This document shows, one piece after another, positions 62,812 to 64,000 of a DNA stretch of 64,000 nt; the stretch's first letter is position 1; each line of letters begins with the position of its first letter. Where the stretch lies: contig VHAT01000005.1 of NCBI GenBank assembly GCA_016872195.1, positions 1 through 64,000 on the forward strand, in the 5' to 3' direction. Source of the stretch: Sphingomonadales bacterium. GTDB lineage: Bacteria; Bacteroidota; Bacteroidia; Chitinophagales; Chitinophagaceae. The position numbers and the translations under genes were made by a program. The notes beneath the pieces are model-generated. The model ran no database searches. It saw only the letters and a program-made list of their open reading frames with translations, and was not told the DNA's origin.

Positions 62812-63300
62812 TGTGGAAAAACCAGTCGTTTGATCAGATCCCCTGGCTTCTTTTCGGGGCTCCTTCTTGGGGCAAGAAGTAAAGAATTTTCCAACAGCTG
62901 GTGTTAATTAAGTCGGTTTTTTTGTTAATATCTCGCCGTGAAACGTGAAAGGAAAACGGGAAAATTGGGTGGTTTTTTAAGGGTTAAGTTGCTTTCTGAC
63001 TTCCACTGTTGGATTCTTATCTTAAATCCACAAACAATAAAGAGTGGCTTATTTAATTAATAATAAACAGTTGCTTTTTTTTTATCAACTAAGTAATGTT
63101 AATATCATTCTATATAAATAATAATCAATCACTTACTTTTCTCTTTCTATTCAACCACCTGTTAATATCTAAAAATAAACCTACTAGATTCTGAGCTTAT
63201 TAACATATTAACACCCCTAATAATAATAGATTTTTATAAAAAAAAATATACTAATACTATTATAAATACAGAATAGAAAGCTGTTTTTAGTTTTTGAAAA
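62812..63300. other. AT-rich repeat-bearing non-coding region, candidate replication origin
   Basis: The 557 bp between divergent ppiD and nadA hold no gene. TGTTAATAT-like 9-mers occur at 62903 (TGTTAATTA), 62923, 63097, 63160 (plus strand), and at 63197-63205 and 63205-63213 (minus). TGTGGAAAA (62812-62820) and TCCACA near 63027 resemble DnaA boxes. Very AT-rich stretches follow (63050-63130, 63220-63270), like an unwinding element. A perfect 7-bp hairpin, CTTCTTG-GGG-CAAGAAG, is at 62863-62879. Divergent flanking genes fit. GC skew was not computed. Confidence 0.4.
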
Positions 63301-63328
63301 AGCCACTTCAAAAGCGGAATATTGTGCC

Positions 63329-64000
63329 ATGGAACTAGATTTACAAGATGGGTATCTCGATATACCGGTAGCGCCAACACTGAATCTTTTTGAGGAGATA
63401 AAAAAACTAAAAAAGGAGAAAAATGCGATTATCTTGGCGCACTACTACCAAGATAGCGACATTCAGGAAATAGCCGATTACATAGGGGATAGTTTAGGCT
63501 TAGCGAGAAAAGCACAAGAGACCCATGCAGACATGATCGTTTTTGCCGGGGTTCATTTTATGGCCGAGACCGCCAAAATTTTAAATCCTTCTCGAAAAGT
63601 AGTGGTGCCCGACCTGTTAGCGGGTTGTTCTCTGAGTGACAGCTGCCCCCCGGCCCTCTTTAAAAAATTCAAAGAAAAGTACCCCGACCACAAGGTGGTA
63701 AGTTATATTAACTGTAGTGCGGCAATCAAGGCACTAAGCGATGTAATTTGTACCAGCTCTAATGCTGTTTCTGTTGTTAATAGCTTTCCCCAAGACCAGC
63801 CCCTGATCTTTGCGCCCGATAAAAACCTCGGTCGCTATGTGAATCAAAAAACAGGACGCAAGATGATACTTTGGGATGGAGCCTGCATGGTGCACGAACT
63901 CTTTAGTCTCGAAAAAATAATACGCCTAAAAGGTCGCTATCCCAAGGCAAAGCTGATCGCTCATCCAGAATGTGAAGAATCGGTTTTAGAACTGGCAGAT
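63329..64000 (+). CDS. nadA: Quinolinate synthase NadA (C-terminal part beyond window)
   Basis: 224 codons from the ATG at 63329, running off the right edge. Motifs seen: [43 protein letters not shown] (first 4Fe-4S cysteine), [21 protein letters not shown], and AHPECE. NadA condenses iminoaspartate with dihydroxyacetone phosphate to quinolinate; its cluster may be supplied by Nfu. It is the first gene after the putative origin region. Confidence 0.93.
   Translation, partial: MELDLQDGYLDIPVAPTLNLFEEIKKLKKEKNAIILAHYYQDSDIQEIADYIGDSLGLARKAQETHADMIVFAGVHFMAETAKILNPSRKVVVPDLLAGCSLSDSCPPALFKKFKEKYPDHKVVSYINCSAAIKALSDVICTSSNAVSVVNSFPQDQPLIFAPDKNLGRYVNQKTGRKMILWDGACMVHELFSLEKIIRLKGRYPKAKLIAHPECEESVLELAD

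Noticed and set aside
62772..62894. 41-residue N-terminal extension of the ppiD-like gene
   Set aside because: It crosses the promoter box at 62794-62801 and has no signal-like or family features. The ATG at 62769-62771 gives a normal membrane anchor.

Overview
The window looks like chromosomal DNA of a member of the Bacteroidetes, most likely near the Chitinophagaceae. The evidence is of three kinds: lineage-typical families (an IPExxxVDY-family protein, DUF2480, a carboxypeptidase-like/TonB-type outer-membrane protein, twin PspC domains under a PadR regulator, a TonB protein with a cysteine-rich N-terminus); -7 promoter boxes of the form TAnnTTTG upstream of many genes; and mostly housekeeping content with medium GC. 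I see no rRNA, tRNA, CRISPR array, phage or transposase gene. Both ends cut genes: a Fur-family regulator on the left and nadA on the right.

Layout. 0-7 kb: metal-related genes (Fur, SCO1/SenC, MerC-like), a GH25 lysozyme, a UvrD/PcrA helicase and a large conserved unknown. 7-14 kb: a one-domain asparaginase homologue, an OmpA lipoprotein, GTP-type PEP carboxykinase, then a run cmoA-like, ICMT-like methyltransferase, nfu, pnuC, nadR-type kinase. 14-22 kb: mtgA, a GH3-family ligase, suhB-thiL, nitrilase and recX, dnaN, a fatty acid hydroxylase-family protein and kdsB. 22-34 kb: an outer-membrane receptor, a SWIM-SNF2 helicase, the gcvT-SRPBCC-comB operon and a padR-pspC operon. 34-40 kb: a DUF3089 lipoprotein, a tandem Usp protein, asnS, rho and mnmH (selU). 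40.7-44.6 kb: an AT-rich accessory island with a lipoprotein gene broken by an in-frame TGA, two unknowns, a TonB-like protein and a mazEF-type toxin-antitoxin pair. The island separates mnmH from selD, its selenophosphate supplier. 44.6-56.9 kb: selD, an IPExxxVDY protein, an M28 peptidase, feoB, a beta-lactamase-like protein, an M20 amidohydrolase, chrA, nadD, feoA, ybeY and mnmG. 56.9-60.6 kb: an unusual operon of a SET-domain protein, an ATP-grasp ligase and an ATP-grasp-SET fusion, followed upstream by DUF2480. 60.6-64 kb: a PpiD-like foldase, a 557-bp AT-rich non-coding region with repeated TGTTAATAT-type 9-mers (an origin candidate) and nadA.

How the genes connect: NAD supply recurs (pnuC, nadR-type kinase, nadD, nadA); tRNA modification recurs (mnmH with selD, mnmG, a cmoA homologue); iron uptake is split (feoA and feoB about 4 kb apart on opposite strands). 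The most novel-looking unit is the SET / ATP-grasp / ATP-grasp-SET operon, whose three genes are arranged for translational coupling and suggest a ligation-plus-methylation pathway of unknown product. All calls are from reading the sequence; no database search was run.
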